From NCBI GenBank assembly GCA_030035585.1, contig CM057462.1, positions 63,522,734 through 63,586,733 of the forward strand: DNA of 64,000 nucleotides. The letters run 5' to 3'. Position numbers and translations under genes: made by a program. Of the stretch, positions 54,998-64,000 are shown in pieces. The stretch's first letter is position 1. Each line of letters begins with the position of its first letter. A model generated the notes under the pieces. It had not been told where the DNA came from. It saw only the letters and a program-made list of their open reading frames with translations, and made no database searches. The stretch comes from Dugong dugon. Taxonomy: Eukaryota > Chordata > Mammalia > Sirenia > Dugongidae.

Positions 54998-55509
54998 TGT
55001 CTTGCTCATCCAGTGCTGCTATAAGAGAAATACCACAAGTGGATGGTTTTAACAAAGAGACATCTATTCTTTCACAGTCCAGTAGGCTGGAAGTCCGAAT
55101 TCAGGGTGTCGGCTCCAGGGCAAGGCTTTCTGTCTCTGTCAGCTCTGGAGGAAGGTCCTTGTCATCATTCTTTCCTTGACCTGGGAGCATCTCAGCACAG
55201 GAAGTTCAGGTCCAAAGGACACACTCTGCTCCTGGTACTGCTTTCTTGGTGGTATGAGGTCCCCCATGTCTCTCTGCTTGCTTCTCTCTTTTATATCTCA
55301 AAAGAGATTGGCTTAACACACTATCTAATCTTGTAGATTTCATCAGTATAACTGCCGCTAATCCATTTTATTACATCATTGTGATAGGATTTGCAACACG
55401 TACGGAAATCACCTCAGATTACAAAATGGTAAACAATCATACAATACTGGGAATCATGACCTAGCCAAGTTGACAGATATTTTTGGGGGACACAGTTCAA
55501 TCCATGACA
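54998..55509 (-). mobile_element. MaLR-like solo LTR, copy 2 of a lineage family
   Basis: 'tgtcttgctcatccagtgct' to 'ttcaatccatgaca', flanked by 'gtgac' and 'gtgaa' (5-base target duplication, one change). Blocks such as 'ataccacaagtggatggttt', 'ctctggaggaaggtccttgt' and 'catacaatactgggaatcat' match copy 1 at 39,162. The parts around 39,480-39,560 and 55,310-55,420 differ most. Confidence 0.9.
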
Positions 55510-55694
55510 GTGAAGAAAGGCCAGAGTGTTACTTCAGTTTACCTCCCTCCAGACGAGCGCATGGGACAATGGGAGTGGCGATTCCTCCAACACCTGGTGC
55601 CTGTGTCCAAGTTTTAGGTTGTTAATAAGAGGAAGGCGAACTTGGGATAGGGTCCTGGGTCCCACGGAGACCACAATGGAAAGAACACCAGGCC
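55510..55694. other. No recognisable gene or repeat
   Basis: Short unique stretch. Confidence 0.4.
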
Positions 55695-56090
55695 TGGTGT
55701 CAGGATGCCCGAGTTTAAATTCTGACTCCGCCCTTTAGTAACCAGGCAAACCCAGTGCTGTTGAGTCAATTCTGACTCATGGCGACCGCATGTGTTTCTG
55801 AGTAGAATTTTGCTCCATAAGGTTTTCAATGGCTGGGACCTTTGGGAAGTATTTCATCAGACCTTTCTTCCAAGACTCCTCTGGGTGAATTCGAACCCTC
55901 AACCTTTCAGTTAATAGCCCAGCACTTAACTGTTTGCACCACCTAGAGACTCCACTAACCAGGCAATCTTGGACACATCATCTTACCTCTCCAGGGCTCA
56001 GGTCTGTCCTCTAAGGAATAGGGATACAGGTGGGTGATCTACTTCAGAGGGTTGTTGGAGGACCACATTTAAGCTTGGGTATGGATAGAT
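55695..56090 (+). mobile_element. MIR SINE split by an AfroSINE
   Basis: Left 'gcccgagtttaaattctgac' and 'tccgcccttta', right 'taaccaggcaatcttggaca' and 'gggttgttggaggaccacat'. Confidence 0.75.
55750..55955 (-). mobile_element. AfroSINE, 'agtccctggg' class, perfect target duplication
   Basis: 'cccagtgctgttgagtcaat' through 'ttttcaatggctgggacctt' to 'ttgcaccacctagagactcc'. 'taaccaggcaa' at 55,739 and 55,956 is a perfect 11-base duplication of MIR sequence. Confidence 0.96.
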
Positions 56091-56735
56091 GGCAGGGATT
56101 ATTTTTGTTGTTGTTGTTTCTAATATCCTCTGGCCTTGGTGCTCCTCTACCTGAGAGAAGGGTGCAATGTGTGAGCCTGTCTGCCTGAAGCCTAACGTGG
56201 ACATCATCTTGAGGCTCAGGCATTACTGAACAACTTGGTGAAAGGAGGCAACTTCTAACTACAAGGTCTGTTGACTCTTCTCTGTTTTAGAAGGTTCATC
56301 ATGAGCCAGTCCAAGACAAGCCAGAGGACTGGGCACTACAAGTTCTTTATCTTTCCAACAACCTCTAACCCTCTGGGTAGCTCAGGGAAGGTTTTATATC
56401 ACACCAGACTGAAGTACTTTTTATCTCTGTCTTCTGGTCTACTACACTGCACAGGCACACACACACACACTTAAACACACATATGAGAGAATCCATCTCA
56501 ACTCTAATGGCTTAGTTGTTTTTCCAGTGCAAAGGGAATTTATAAACAATTCCTTAGAAGTTAAAGGAGAGGGAAAAAAATCTTGTATCCTGCTCAGAAT
56601 GGATTAAAAAAAAAATTTAAGAGTCAAGCTTCCTCTTCCCCTAGAATATGATTATGATTTCTCTCAATGGTTTCATGTCATTAAATACCCAATTTGTTAG
56701 TCCCTGGTGCTGCTTGCTGATGTCTGGTTCTCCTT
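56091..56735. other. No recognisable gene; small CA repeat
   Basis: A short CA run lies at 56,456-56,470. Otherwise unique-looking. Confidence 0.4.
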
Positions 56736-56739
56736 CCAG

Positions 56740-57027
56740 GCATACCATAGGATTATACTTCCCGGCTCCTTATGACTGGATACATGAGGTGTCTAGTTCT
56801 GGTCAGTGAGTTGTCAGCAGAAGTGACTTTGTTGCTGCTGGGTTAGAGCACTTAAATGTTTAGCTGCCATTGCAAGTCCTCCAGCCCTCTCTTTCCTATT
56901 GTATGGTGACTGGCAATGTTCAAGATGGTAGCTACTCCACCATGCAGACAAGGTCCCTTATGGGGAGACATTTACAAGAGCTTTCTGCGAACCTATGAGG
57001 AACATGGAGTTCCACAAGAAAGTAATT
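56740..57027 (+). mobile_element. Probable MLT1-type LTR fragment
   Basis: 'gagttgtcagcagaagtgac' and 'agtcctccagccctctcttt' fit the middle of an MLT1 LTR. The ends are not clear. Confidence 0.4.
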
Positions 57028-57038
57028 TTTATTGGTAG

Positions 57039-57383
57039 TTGTTGTTATTGTTAGCTGCCATCGAGGCACCCCCCTGACTCATGGCAACCTCATGTACAAT
57101 GGAACGAATGCTGCCCGATCCTGCACCATCCCCATGGTTGGTTGCAAACCGGACTGTTTCGATCCATATGGTTTTCACTTGCTGATTTTCAGAAGTAGAT
57201 ACTCAGGCCTTTCTTCCTAGTCCATCTGGAAGCTCTGATGAAACCTGTTCAACATCATAACAACATACAAGCCTCCACTGACAGACTGGTGGTGACTGTG
57301 CATGAGATGCCTTGGCTGGGAATCAAACCTGGGTCTCCTATATGGATGGCAAGAATTCTACCACTGAACCACGAATGTCCCCC
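57039..57383 (-). mobile_element. tRNA-Gly-headed SINE with RTE tail
   Basis: On the minus strand the head ends with a B-box-like 'ggtttgattccc' (complement at about 57,318). The body contains the RTE 5' UTR block (complement of 'agtccatctggaagctctga', 57,219), and the RTE tail is at 57,040-57,130 including 'cctgcaccatccccatggtt'. 'tttattggtag' (57,028) and 'tttattgttag' (57,384) are a one-mismatch target duplication. Confidence 0.92.
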
Positions 57384-57542
57384 TTTATTGTTAGAAGACA
57401 TGAGAATTTGGGAGTTGTTTGTTACTGCAGCTTAACCTAGCTTATTTTGTCTGATATACCCATTATAAATGAAAAATATGTATATATTTAAATCAATTAC
57501 CCTGACCTTGTTCTATGTCCTAGAGAATCAAAGTCAGCCATG

Positions 57543-57750
57543 ATGCTGTTGTTAGGTGCCAGTGAATCGATTATGAGTCATAGTGACCCCGTGTGTTACA
57601 GAGTAGAACTGCCTTATAGGGTTTCCTAGGCTGTAATCTTTACGGAAGCAAATCGCCAGGTCTTTCTCCCGTGGAGCCACTGGGTAGGTTCAAACTGCCA
57701 AACTTTTCGGTTACCAATCGAGCACTTAACCTTTATGCCACCAAGGATCC
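57543..57750 (-). mobile_element. AfroSINE, long-body class
   Basis: 'tgctgttgttaggtgccagt' through 'aggctgtaatctttacggaa' to 'ttatgccaccaaggatcc'. 'tcaaagtcagccat' (57,528) and 'tcaaagttggccat' (57,751) are the target duplication with two changes. Confidence 0.95.
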
Positions 57751-57764
57751 TCAAAGTTGGCCAT

Positions 57765-58280
57765 AAATGACACCAATTCGTGGGAGTCTGAAAATGTCTT
57801 TTTTCTGCAGTGTCCACTTTCATGGTCTGGCTTACAAAGAAGACCACGCTTCCCAGAGAACTGGTTTAGCCTTTGCATTAAACATCAGGCTGCTTCCTCT
57901 ACCGCGTGGCAGGTTTTCATTTCCTCTGAATAATTTTTTAGCAACTTGAGAAACTGCAATCCAAACATATAGTATTTTTGGCTAGAAATTAAAACACGTC
58001 ACTTTTAAAACATAAGCAGCATGCCCTGAATGTTTATGGTGAAAAGCTCACTCCTGGCCAGACTGCAAAGCTCACTCTTCCGAGAGGCAAACCCTGGAGC
58101 ATGCTAGCAGTTTGCATCCCAGTTTGTCCTTCCTACACAGTGGACTGACTGTGAATCATTTCTCCTCTGGCACATGAATTCTCTGGCTTTATGACTCCTT
58201 CCATATCAAAGAGCAAATGGCCAGAATTTCCCCTTGCTGTAAGGGTACAGCTGTGGAAATGAGGAGACAGGTTTCTGCCC
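57765..58280. other. No recognisable gene or repeat
   Basis: Unique-looking sequence between SINE clusters. Confidence 0.4.
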
Positions 58281-58294
58281 ACTACATTGCCCTT

Positions 58295-58488
58295 GCTGTT
58301 GTTGTGCGCAGTTGAGTAGATTCTGACTCACAGCAACCCTGTAGGACAGAGCAGAATTGCCCTATAGGCAGTTCCCATCTTCATGGGAGCAATCGCCAGG
58401 TCTTTTCTCCCATGGAGCAGCAGTGGGTTTGAACGGCCTGCATTCTGGTTAGCAGCCAAGCACTTAAACATTGTGCCACCAAGACCTC
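58295..58488 (-). mobile_element. AfroSINE, long-body class: 3' half of a tandem dimer
   Basis: 'gctgttgttgtgcgcagttg' to 'attgtgccaccaagacctc'. It shares its left target duplication ('ctacattgccctt', 58,282) with the right end of the adjoining copy. Confidence 0.94.
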
Positions 58489-58638
58489 TTACCCGTTGCC
58501 GTCGAGTCAATTCTGACTCATAGCAACCTTATAGGACATTGTAGAATTGCCACATAGGGTTTCCCAGGAGCGGCTGGTGGATTCGAACTGCTGATCTTTT
58601 TAGTTAGCAAACGCCTAACCACTGTGCTACCAGGGCTC
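58489..58638 (-). mobile_element. AfroSINE, short-body class: 5' half of a tandem dimer
   Basis: 'ttacccgttgccgtcgagtc' to 'actgtgctaccagggctc'. Directly joined to the previous copy with no A- or T-rich spacer. The right flank 'ctacatcgccctt' (58,639) pairs with 58,282. Confidence 0.95.
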
Positions 58639-58651
58639 CTACATCGCCCTT

Positions 58652-59045
58652 ACGAGAAGCCAAAGCAGTCAGTTCAAAGGAAGTCACCAATGACACTGCG
58701 CTGATGGCTCAGGCCATGGAGTCTCCCTTTGGGTGGAGCCACCTCAATCCTTTGTTCACCCATTCACTTACTTACACATTCATTTGCACTGAGCAAGTTT
58801 CTGGGAAAGGTGTTGTGGAGACCCAAATACAAAGATGGCATAATCCCTGCCTCTTAGGAGCCTGCTGCCTGTCATTTGAGGCCTTTGGTAATGTGGGGCA
58901 TAAGAGAGCCACAACATATGATGGAAATTTAGGAAGGAACTGTTCTAGCTTGGAGGCATGGAGTCCATGAAAGGAAAGAGAAAGAGAATGAACATTTTGG
59001 ACTCCTTATTATCTACCTTATCTCACTCCGTGTCTGATACATCCT
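58652..59045. other. No recognisable gene or repeat
   Basis: Unique-looking sequence. Confidence 0.4.
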
Positions 59046-59049
59046 CAGG

Positions 59050-59128
59050 AGATGGAAATTCATATATTAGGTGAAGAAACTGAGCCTCAGAAAGATGAAG
59101 GGATTTGTCCAAGGTTAAGCCACTGTTG
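59050..59128 (-). mobile_element. MIR fragment
   Basis: 'ggtgaagaaactgagcctca' and 'gggatttgtccaaggttaag' are reverse MIR, interrupted by the next SINE. Confidence 0.7.
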
Positions 59129-59312
59129 GAGTCCCTGGGTAATGCAAACGGTTAAGTGATGGGCTACTAAACAAAAGGTTGGAGGTTTCAGTACACCCAG
59201 AGGTACCTAGGAAGAAAGGCCTGGTGATCTGCTTCCAAAAGGGCACATCCATGAAAACCCTATAGAGCACAGTTCTACTGTGAAACAGTAGAATCAACTT
59301 GTCAGCAACTTG
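59129..59312 (+). mobile_element. AfroSINE, 'agtccctggg' class
   Basis: 'gagtccctgggtaatgcaaa' through 'gaagaaaggcctggtgatct' to 'tagaatcaacttgtcagcaa'. A stretch before the tail ('cacacatggggtcgc' type) is missing. Confidence 0.92.
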
Positions 59313-59379
59313 TTGGAAGGAACTGTTAGTTGGAAGAATTAACTTTTACAGGTATTGTAGATTCATCTGGCTCCACAGC

Positions 59380-59565
59380 TAGTGGAATGGGTTCAACCGG
59401 TTCACATCTCTAAGCCAAATTTACTCATCTATAAAATGGAGACAAAATACAAGTGTTCACCTCATGGAGTTGTTCCGAGGATTAAATGAGATAATTTATG
59501 AAAATAAAGTTCTTAGCCGGACACACGTAAATCTCCAATAACTGTTAGTCAGATTATTATTATTA
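59380..59565 (+). mobile_element. MIR SINE
   Basis: 'ttactcatctataaaatgga', 'aggattaaatgagataattt' and 'taactgttagtcagattatt' are plus MIR. Confidence 0.85.
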
Positions 59566-59765
59566 AGCACCTATTGTATTGCAGGTACTTACTCAGCACT
59601 TCACAAACATTACTCTCTTCTTCATTTTAAGGATAAAGAGAGTGAAGCCCAGATGAATTAAGCAACTTGCTCAAGGTCACTTAACTGGTAAATAATAATG
59701 CTGGGATTAGGACTGAGTTCTGTCTGACTTGAACATCAATGCTCTTTTCCATCATACTTCAGAAG
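59566..59765 (-). mobile_element. MIR SINE
   Basis: 'gcacctattgtattgcaggt', 'gcaacttgctcaaggtcact' and 'gctgggattaggactgagtt' are reverse MIR, head-to-head with the previous copy. Confidence 0.85.
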
Positions 59766-59814
59766 ATCAAAAGCCTCATAGGGAATGAGTTGTGTTCATC
59801 ATCATATTATATAT

Positions 59815-60324
59815 TGTGATGGTTAATGTTATGTGTCAATTTATGTTATGTTATGTTAATGTTATGTGTCTATGATTCTCAGTTGTTTAGCAGTTACTGG
59901 ACTGGTTGCTCCTCCTTAACGTAATATAATGTAATTACTTTCCATGATCTGATCTGAGGTGATCGGCCAATCATTTGAAAAGGGAGTTTCCTTGAGTGTG
60001 CGGTATGCCTCCAGGATATAAATGGATGTTCTGGCAGAAATTGCTCTCTTGACCTTGCACCTTCTTGTCACCTGACCCCCAGATCTTGGGATGTAAACCT
60101 GCGGAAATCTCCAGCCTGCCTCCTGACCTGCAGATTTTGGATTCGCCAGTCCCCACAATCCCATGAGCCAGCAGAGGTCTCCAGCCCACTGTCCGACCTA
60201 CAGAGTTGGGACTTGCCAGCCCCTACGATTGCTTGAGCCCTTTCCTTGAAGCAAATCTCTCTATATTTATACATATATACACATCTCACTGGTTTTGCTC
60301 CTCTAGAGAATGCAGACTGAGACA
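59815..60324 (+). mobile_element. Solo LTR, intact ends, TATAT target duplication
   Basis: Starts 'tgtgatggttaatgttatgt' and ends 'gaatgcagactgagaca'. 'tatat' lies immediately before (59,810) and after (60,325), a perfect 5-base duplication. A TATA-like box 'gatataaatgg' lies at about 60,015. The right third holds tandem units (see the repeat at 60,108). No internal retroviral sequence follows. Confidence 0.85.
60108..60247 (+). repeat. 70-base tandem duplication within LTR
   Basis: Unit 1 starts 'tctccagcctgcctcctgac' (60,108) and unit 2 'tctccagcccactgtccgac' (60,178). Both go on to 'ttcgccagtccccacaatc' and 'cttgccagcccctacgatt'. A third partial unit precedes them ('cctgacccccagatcttggg', 60,071). 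Confidence 0.85.
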
Positions 60325-60354
60325 TATATCATACTGTGCTTGAAAGTGTGGGTT

Positions 60355-60545
60355 TAGCTTCACCCAGGCAGCTCCACATTTTACTTTGGACCTTTCTGAG
60401 CTCCACTTCCTCATCTGTAAAATGGGGATGATAATAGGATCTATTTCAAAAGACCATAGTGAAGATGAAACAAGATAACTCACACGAAGTGCTTAGCAAA
60501 ACGCCTGGCACACAGAGAAATCTCGTGAATGTGAGCACTGATGAC
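60355..60545 (+). mobile_element. MIR SINE
   Basis: 'cacttcctcatctgtaaaat', 'ggggatgataataggatcta' and 'agtgcttagcaaaacgcctg' are plus MIR. Confidence 0.88.
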
Positions 60546-61214
60546 GATGATGATAATGGTTCTAACGTCATTGACATGGTCTATGCGACATGCCCATGAA
60601 AGCTGCCACAAAAAAGGAGAGACAGCATTCACTCCAAGACTATTGCCTTGGTCAGCACACACTTCTGGTTTAACAAAGAATGTTCAGGATGCAACAAGTT
60701 AAGTAACTGTGGAGGATGATGGTACCTACCAGAATTAGTGCGCTAAGAAAATGAGTTTTCAAGGCATTGCTTCTTTATGTGACTTCTTAAAATGTTAGTT
60801 GGCAACAAAGCCAGAATTCTCTTATCAAAATGAAATCTGTAGAATACAATTTTCAGCTCAAACAATGTGGTTTATACAAAGCGCCACCCTTTCAAGTCAG
60901 ATGAGGAAATATAAAACTGTTCTATAATGGATATATTGTTTGCACACAAAAAGCTGTATGAATCCATTTTCATGCCAGGCCTCATTCTGCATTTTCAGTA
61001 AAAGGGGAAACTCTCCCTTCTCCAGAGGAAACCCCAAAGGAGATCTCGGCACCACCTTAACTGTCCCTTTTGCTGATCACGAAATATCAGAAGAGCATGC
61101 CGACCTCTTTGCTGATTGGGGCACTAGGTCGCTGGGAGACAGGGACCTGGCATTTCTCACCATTGGTCCTTTTCATTAAACTGAGTTGAGTCTGGATTGC
61201 TTCACCTGGTGCTG
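60546..61214. other. No recognisable gene or repeat
   Basis: Unique-looking sequence. The frame 60940-61179 has no known motif. Confidence 0.4.
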
Positions 61215-61350
61215 AACTCAGTTCTACAGAAAAGTATTGAGAGCCCACTACATGCCCAGCACTCTTCTAGGCACCATGAGGAGTATAAAGATGGGTAAGA
61301 CCCAGTCTTGACTGCAAAGCACTTACAACCTACAAGTATGGTGAACAGGC
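61215..61350 (-). mobile_element. L2 LINE tail
   Basis: 'agtattgagagcccactaca', 'tgcccagcactcttctaggc' and 'cttgactgcaaagcacttac' are reverse L2 end. Confidence 0.75.
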
Positions 61351-61404
61351 AAGTCTATTAAGGCAACGCAAAATTTTACTTTGCAAAACAATCATCCACT
61401 TAAC

Positions 61405-61740
61405 CAGAAGTCTTTCAACACTCTCTTACAGAGTCCCTGCTATGTGCCATGGAGTCCCTGGGTTGTGCAAATAGTTAATGCACTCGGCTGATAACTGAAA
61501 AGTTGGAGGTTCAAGTCCACCTAAGGGCATGTCGAAAGAAATGCCTGGCAATCTACTTCTGAAAAATCAGCCATTGAAAACCCTATAGAGCACAGTTCTA
61601 CTCTGACACACCTGAGGTCACCATGAGTTGGAGTCAGCTTGATGGCAGCTGGTGATTATGTGCTAGGCACAGTGCTAAAGAGGGAAAGCCAAAGAAGGAA
61701 CACTTTTGTCCTCAGGAAGATCACAGCCCGAGCACTTTAG
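61405..61740 (-). mobile_element. L2/MIR tail split by an AfroSINE
   Basis: 'acagagtccctgctatgtgc' at left and 'tgctaggcacagtgctaaag' with 'gtcctcaggaagatcacagc' at right join into one old reverse tail. Confidence 0.65.
61453..61656 (+). mobile_element. AfroSINE, 'agtccctggg' class
   Basis: 'agtccctgggttgtgcaaat' through 'gaaagaaatgcctggcaatc' to 'cagcttgatggcagctggtg'. 'tatgtgcca' and 'tatgtgcta' flank it. Confidence 0.95.
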
Positions 61741-61937
61741 GGCCTCCGTGGAATGAGACAGTGCCTCTAACTGGGAACCAGAGAAGAGTTTTCAGAAGGG
61801 TCTTAAACTGGTAAAATTTTGATCCAGGGCCCAGGACCCAAAGCCACACGCCAAGGTCTTACCAGTGGATTGTAATCATTGACTACTCAGTGGATTTGTT
61901 GCCTACCATTGAGTTTGTAACCACTGCAGGTGACTCT

Positions 61938-63033
61938 TCACATTTTGGGGCTATCAGCATCCAGCCCTCCCTTCCTTTTAGCTCCTTGGTTTTCCTGTGA
62001 GAATTCTTTCTTGTATGAAGTCTTGGTTGGAGAGAGGACACAACCCCCTCCAAGGAAGTAAAGGAGCTTCATCATCTCTCTCTCTCTGCCCAGGCTCAGC
62101 CCCTCTGGAAAGGCCTCTCTGAGGTGGTGACGTTTGAAGGACTCCAACAATGTCAAGAACAGGAAGAATAGACTCCCGGGGAGAAGAAACAATAAGTCAA
62201 ATGGCCTGAGGCAGGAATGAGTTCGGTGAGTTCAAGGAACAGGCATAGTATAGTATCAATAGTAGAAAAGAGAGCAGAGAGGTGGGCCCGGGCTAGCTTG
62301 TAGAAAACCTTGGAGGCCATTGCAAGGAGTTTGGGGTTTATTCTTATGTGATAGAAAACCATTCGAAGGTTGCAAACAGGGGAGTGGGATGCTATTGTTT
62401 AATTTTTAAAGTATCCATCTGGCTGCTGGGTGGAAAATGGACTGTGGAGAGGCAAGACAGAAAAGAGGGAAATAGCTAGAGGGGTATTGCAGTGTTTCAG
62501 GGGTGAAATAAAGATAGCTTGAACCAAGGTAATAGCGGTGACTTTGGTGAGAAGGAGACAGATCTCGGATATAATTTGCAGGTAATGTCCACTGGACCTC
62601 TCACTGATATAAGAGGTGAGAGAAAGAAGAATCCAGAATGACTTCTGGGGCTGTGGGTTGGACAAGTAGCAGGTGCCATTTAATGAGTAATAGTGGATAG
62701 TGCTATTACTGGGGGCAACTCAGAGAAGACCATGCTTTGGCAGAGAAAAAAAACAGGGTTTTGCTTTGAGCATTTGCATTTTGAGACGTCTGTAAGGCAG
62801 TCATGTAGAGACATGACACAGGGAGTTGTTAAATGATTCCGGACTTGAGTGCACGGGAAAGGGCTAGAGATACACACTTTGATGTCTTTAGCATGTAGAT
62901 GGTCTGTAAAGCCAAAGAATGAATTGAGTTTCCTTAAAGAGAGAAATGAGGGCAGTGGTGGTTCAGTGGCAGAATTCCATGTGAGAGATCCGGGTTCGAT
63001 TCCCAGCCAATGCACCTCATGCTCAACCACCAT
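61938..63033 (-). pseudogene. L2 ORF2 fragments (reverse transcriptase and C-terminus)
   Basis: Frames 63033-62680, 62665-62399 and 62192-61938 hold L2-like peptides. 'FTDHLHAKDIKVCISSP' stands where L2 has its catalytic box, which reads HAKD instead of YADD. 'HCNTPLAISLFSV' and 'HSPFSTQQPDGYFKN' cover the C-terminal part, and 'LESFKRHHLREAFPE' is the characteristic ending. The missing catalytic Asp and several frame breaks show a dead copy. Confidence 0.75.
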
Positions 63034-63278
63034 CCCTCTGTCAGTGGAGGCTTGTGTGTTGCTATAACGCTGAACAGGTTTTAGTGGAGCTTCCAGACTA
63101 AGATAGACTACGAAGAACGGTCTGGTGATCCACTTCCAAAAATCAGCCAGTGAAAACCTTATGGATCACAACAGTCCAATCTGCCACTGATCATGGGCAA
63201 CCAGGAAGAGTTTCATTCATTGTGCATAGGATTACCGCGAGTCAGGGGTCAACTAGACAGCAGTTAACAAGAAGAAGG
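62951..63278 (+). mobile_element. tRNA-Gly-headed SINE with RTE-derived body and tail
   Basis: The head has a clean A box 'tggttcagtgg' (62,959) and B box 'ggttcgattcc' (62,993), and the acceptor-side 'cagccaatgcacc' of tRNA-Gly. About eight bases of the anticodon arm are missing. The body 'ttagtggagcttccagacta' (63,080) matches the RTE 5' UTR, and the end 'caactagacagcagttaaca' matches the RTE tail. Flanks 'gagagaaatga' and 'gagagaaatag' are the target duplication. Confidence 0.94.
62959..63003 (+). promoter_or_regulatory. Pol III A and B boxes of the tRNA-Gly SINE
   Basis: A box 'tggttcagtgg' at 62,959 and B box 'ggttcgattcc' at 62,993 match tRNA-Gly internal promoter sequences exactly. 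The spacing is shortened by the anticodon-arm deletion, so promoter strength is uncertain. Confidence 0.7.
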
Positions 63279-63335
63279 AGAGAAATAGAAAGTAGAAGAG
63301 GTCCAAGGACTAAGCCTTGAGGTGTTCTGAATTTA

Positions 63336-64000
63336 GAGGTTGGGCCCTTTGGAACAAGAAAATTCCTAAATGTGCCTTCTTCCTTCACACTTGCATCCAC
63401 CACTGCACCATAGGATAAACCTCAGAGGGAAAAACCGAACTTGGAAGACCGTTTTTAACCTAATTTGAATATTGCATGTACATAATTAAAAACATTTGGC
63501 CCCAAAGATTAATAACTCCTCTTACATCTTCCTTTGACAGTCGCACTGATTTGTCGGGCAGGATGGGTGGGGCAGGAGCTTTCTGAGTTGATTAACACCT
63601 CCACGTTGCTTTGAGCAAAGTGTGGGGCGGCGACAGAAAATGCCACATTGCAGATGCCTGACTTGGGGATGGGACTCTGACTTAACGCCTCCCGGTAGAG
63701 GCAGAGACTCACTTCTGACGGAGGGAAAGTATTACAAAAATATATATGTAACACATATTCTATTCCTGATTTAGGTCTATAATCTTATGAGCCAGACTGT
63801 AATGAATAAAGTTATAATTAGCTGTAGATGAAGAACACGCAGCCGTGTTTTCTAGGGTGCACTTTAGGGCTCCCGTCCAATCTGCACATTTACAAGCTGT
63901 GCTGTTTGCATCGACTTCTACAGACTCCACTCAGAGACAGAAGAGGCTGCATTATTGATTATAGTGTGTGCATCTTGCTTATCTCTCTACTACACCCTGT
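63336..64000. other. No recognisable gene or repeat
   Basis: Unique-looking sequence up to the window edge. It includes a slightly GC-rich patch at 63,600-63,720. No supportable exon. Confidence 0.4.

Larger units (their letters stand above)
61940..63335 (-). mobile_element. L2 LINE with reverse-transcriptase region, split by a SINE
   Basis: Reading the minus strand gives, in order, the end of an RT block (complement of 'ggtccaaggactaagccttg', 63,301), the degraded catalytic region near 62,890, the C-terminal region, and the final LLREAFP-like motif near 62,120. This is the most complete L2 in the window. It is old and full of stops. Confidence 0.82.

Noticed and set aside
39162..55509. A 16-kb provirus bounded by two LTRs
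   Set aside because: Each LTR has its own target duplication and the DNA between consists of unrelated repeats, with no gag, pol or env.
62951..63015. Possible functional tRNA-Gly gene
   Set aside because: The anticodon arm is shortened and the sequence continues directly into SINE body and RTE tail with a target duplication; it is a SINE head.

Overview
This is ordinary-looking, repeat-dense nuclear DNA from a mammal, almost certainly an afrotherian and most likely a proboscidean (elephant). The evidence is the repeat content. There are about 40 copies of tRNA-headed SINEs of the AfroSINE type, recognisable by heads such as 'ggagccctggtggtgcag' and 'agtccctgggtggtgcaa'. An RTE (BovB-like) LINE whose 3' end matches the SINE tails is present. 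A lineage-specific L1, MaLR-type LTRs, and a background of old mammalian MIR, L2, L1M and hAT fragments make up the rest. I found no exon, promoter, RNA gene or intact host gene that I can defend. The window is intergenic or intronic.

Layout. 0-5.3 kb: an L1 tail, an ERVL-like LTR with a tRNA-Leu-type primer binding site, and L2 scraps. 5.8-9.3 kb: an MLT1-type LTR, a MER5-type hAT element and three SINEs. 11-21.5 kb: SINEs, L1M tails, L2, MIR and two MLT1-type LTRs. 22-26 kb: a long decayed L2, a SINE, a perfect 40-bp palindrome and MIRs. 26.6-29.9 kb: the largest RTE copy, with its 5' part inverted. 30-38.5 kb: an MLT1 LTR inside a MIR, a minisatellite with repeated ATTGG, a small L1 insertion carrying two L1 3' ends, and SINEs. 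39-44.7 kb: a MaLR-like LTR, SINEs, MIRs and L1 fragments. 45.04-47.87 kb: a 5'-truncated L1 on the minus strand carrying the longest open frame in the window (427 codons of ORF2). 48-51.9 kb: RTE 3' fragments and SINEs. 52.2-60.3 kb: MLT1, a second copy of the 39-kb LTR, two SINE clusters (one is a tandem dimer sharing a single target duplication), and a solo LTR with a TATAT target duplication. 61.2-63.3 kb: decayed L2 including its reverse-transcriptase region, interrupted by a tRNA-Gly-headed SINE.

How the parts relate. The SINEs look like non-autonomous partners of the RTE LINE. Their tails match the RTE 3' end. In two of the SINE classes the body also matches a stretch of the RTE 5' untranslated region, which can be read here because the inverted 5' part of the 26.6-kb RTE copy is present. 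All open frames worth noting are decayed LINE reverse-transcriptase or endonuclease reading frames. I did not find an undescribed biological system; the findings concern retrotransposon structure and a few unusual DNA motifs.
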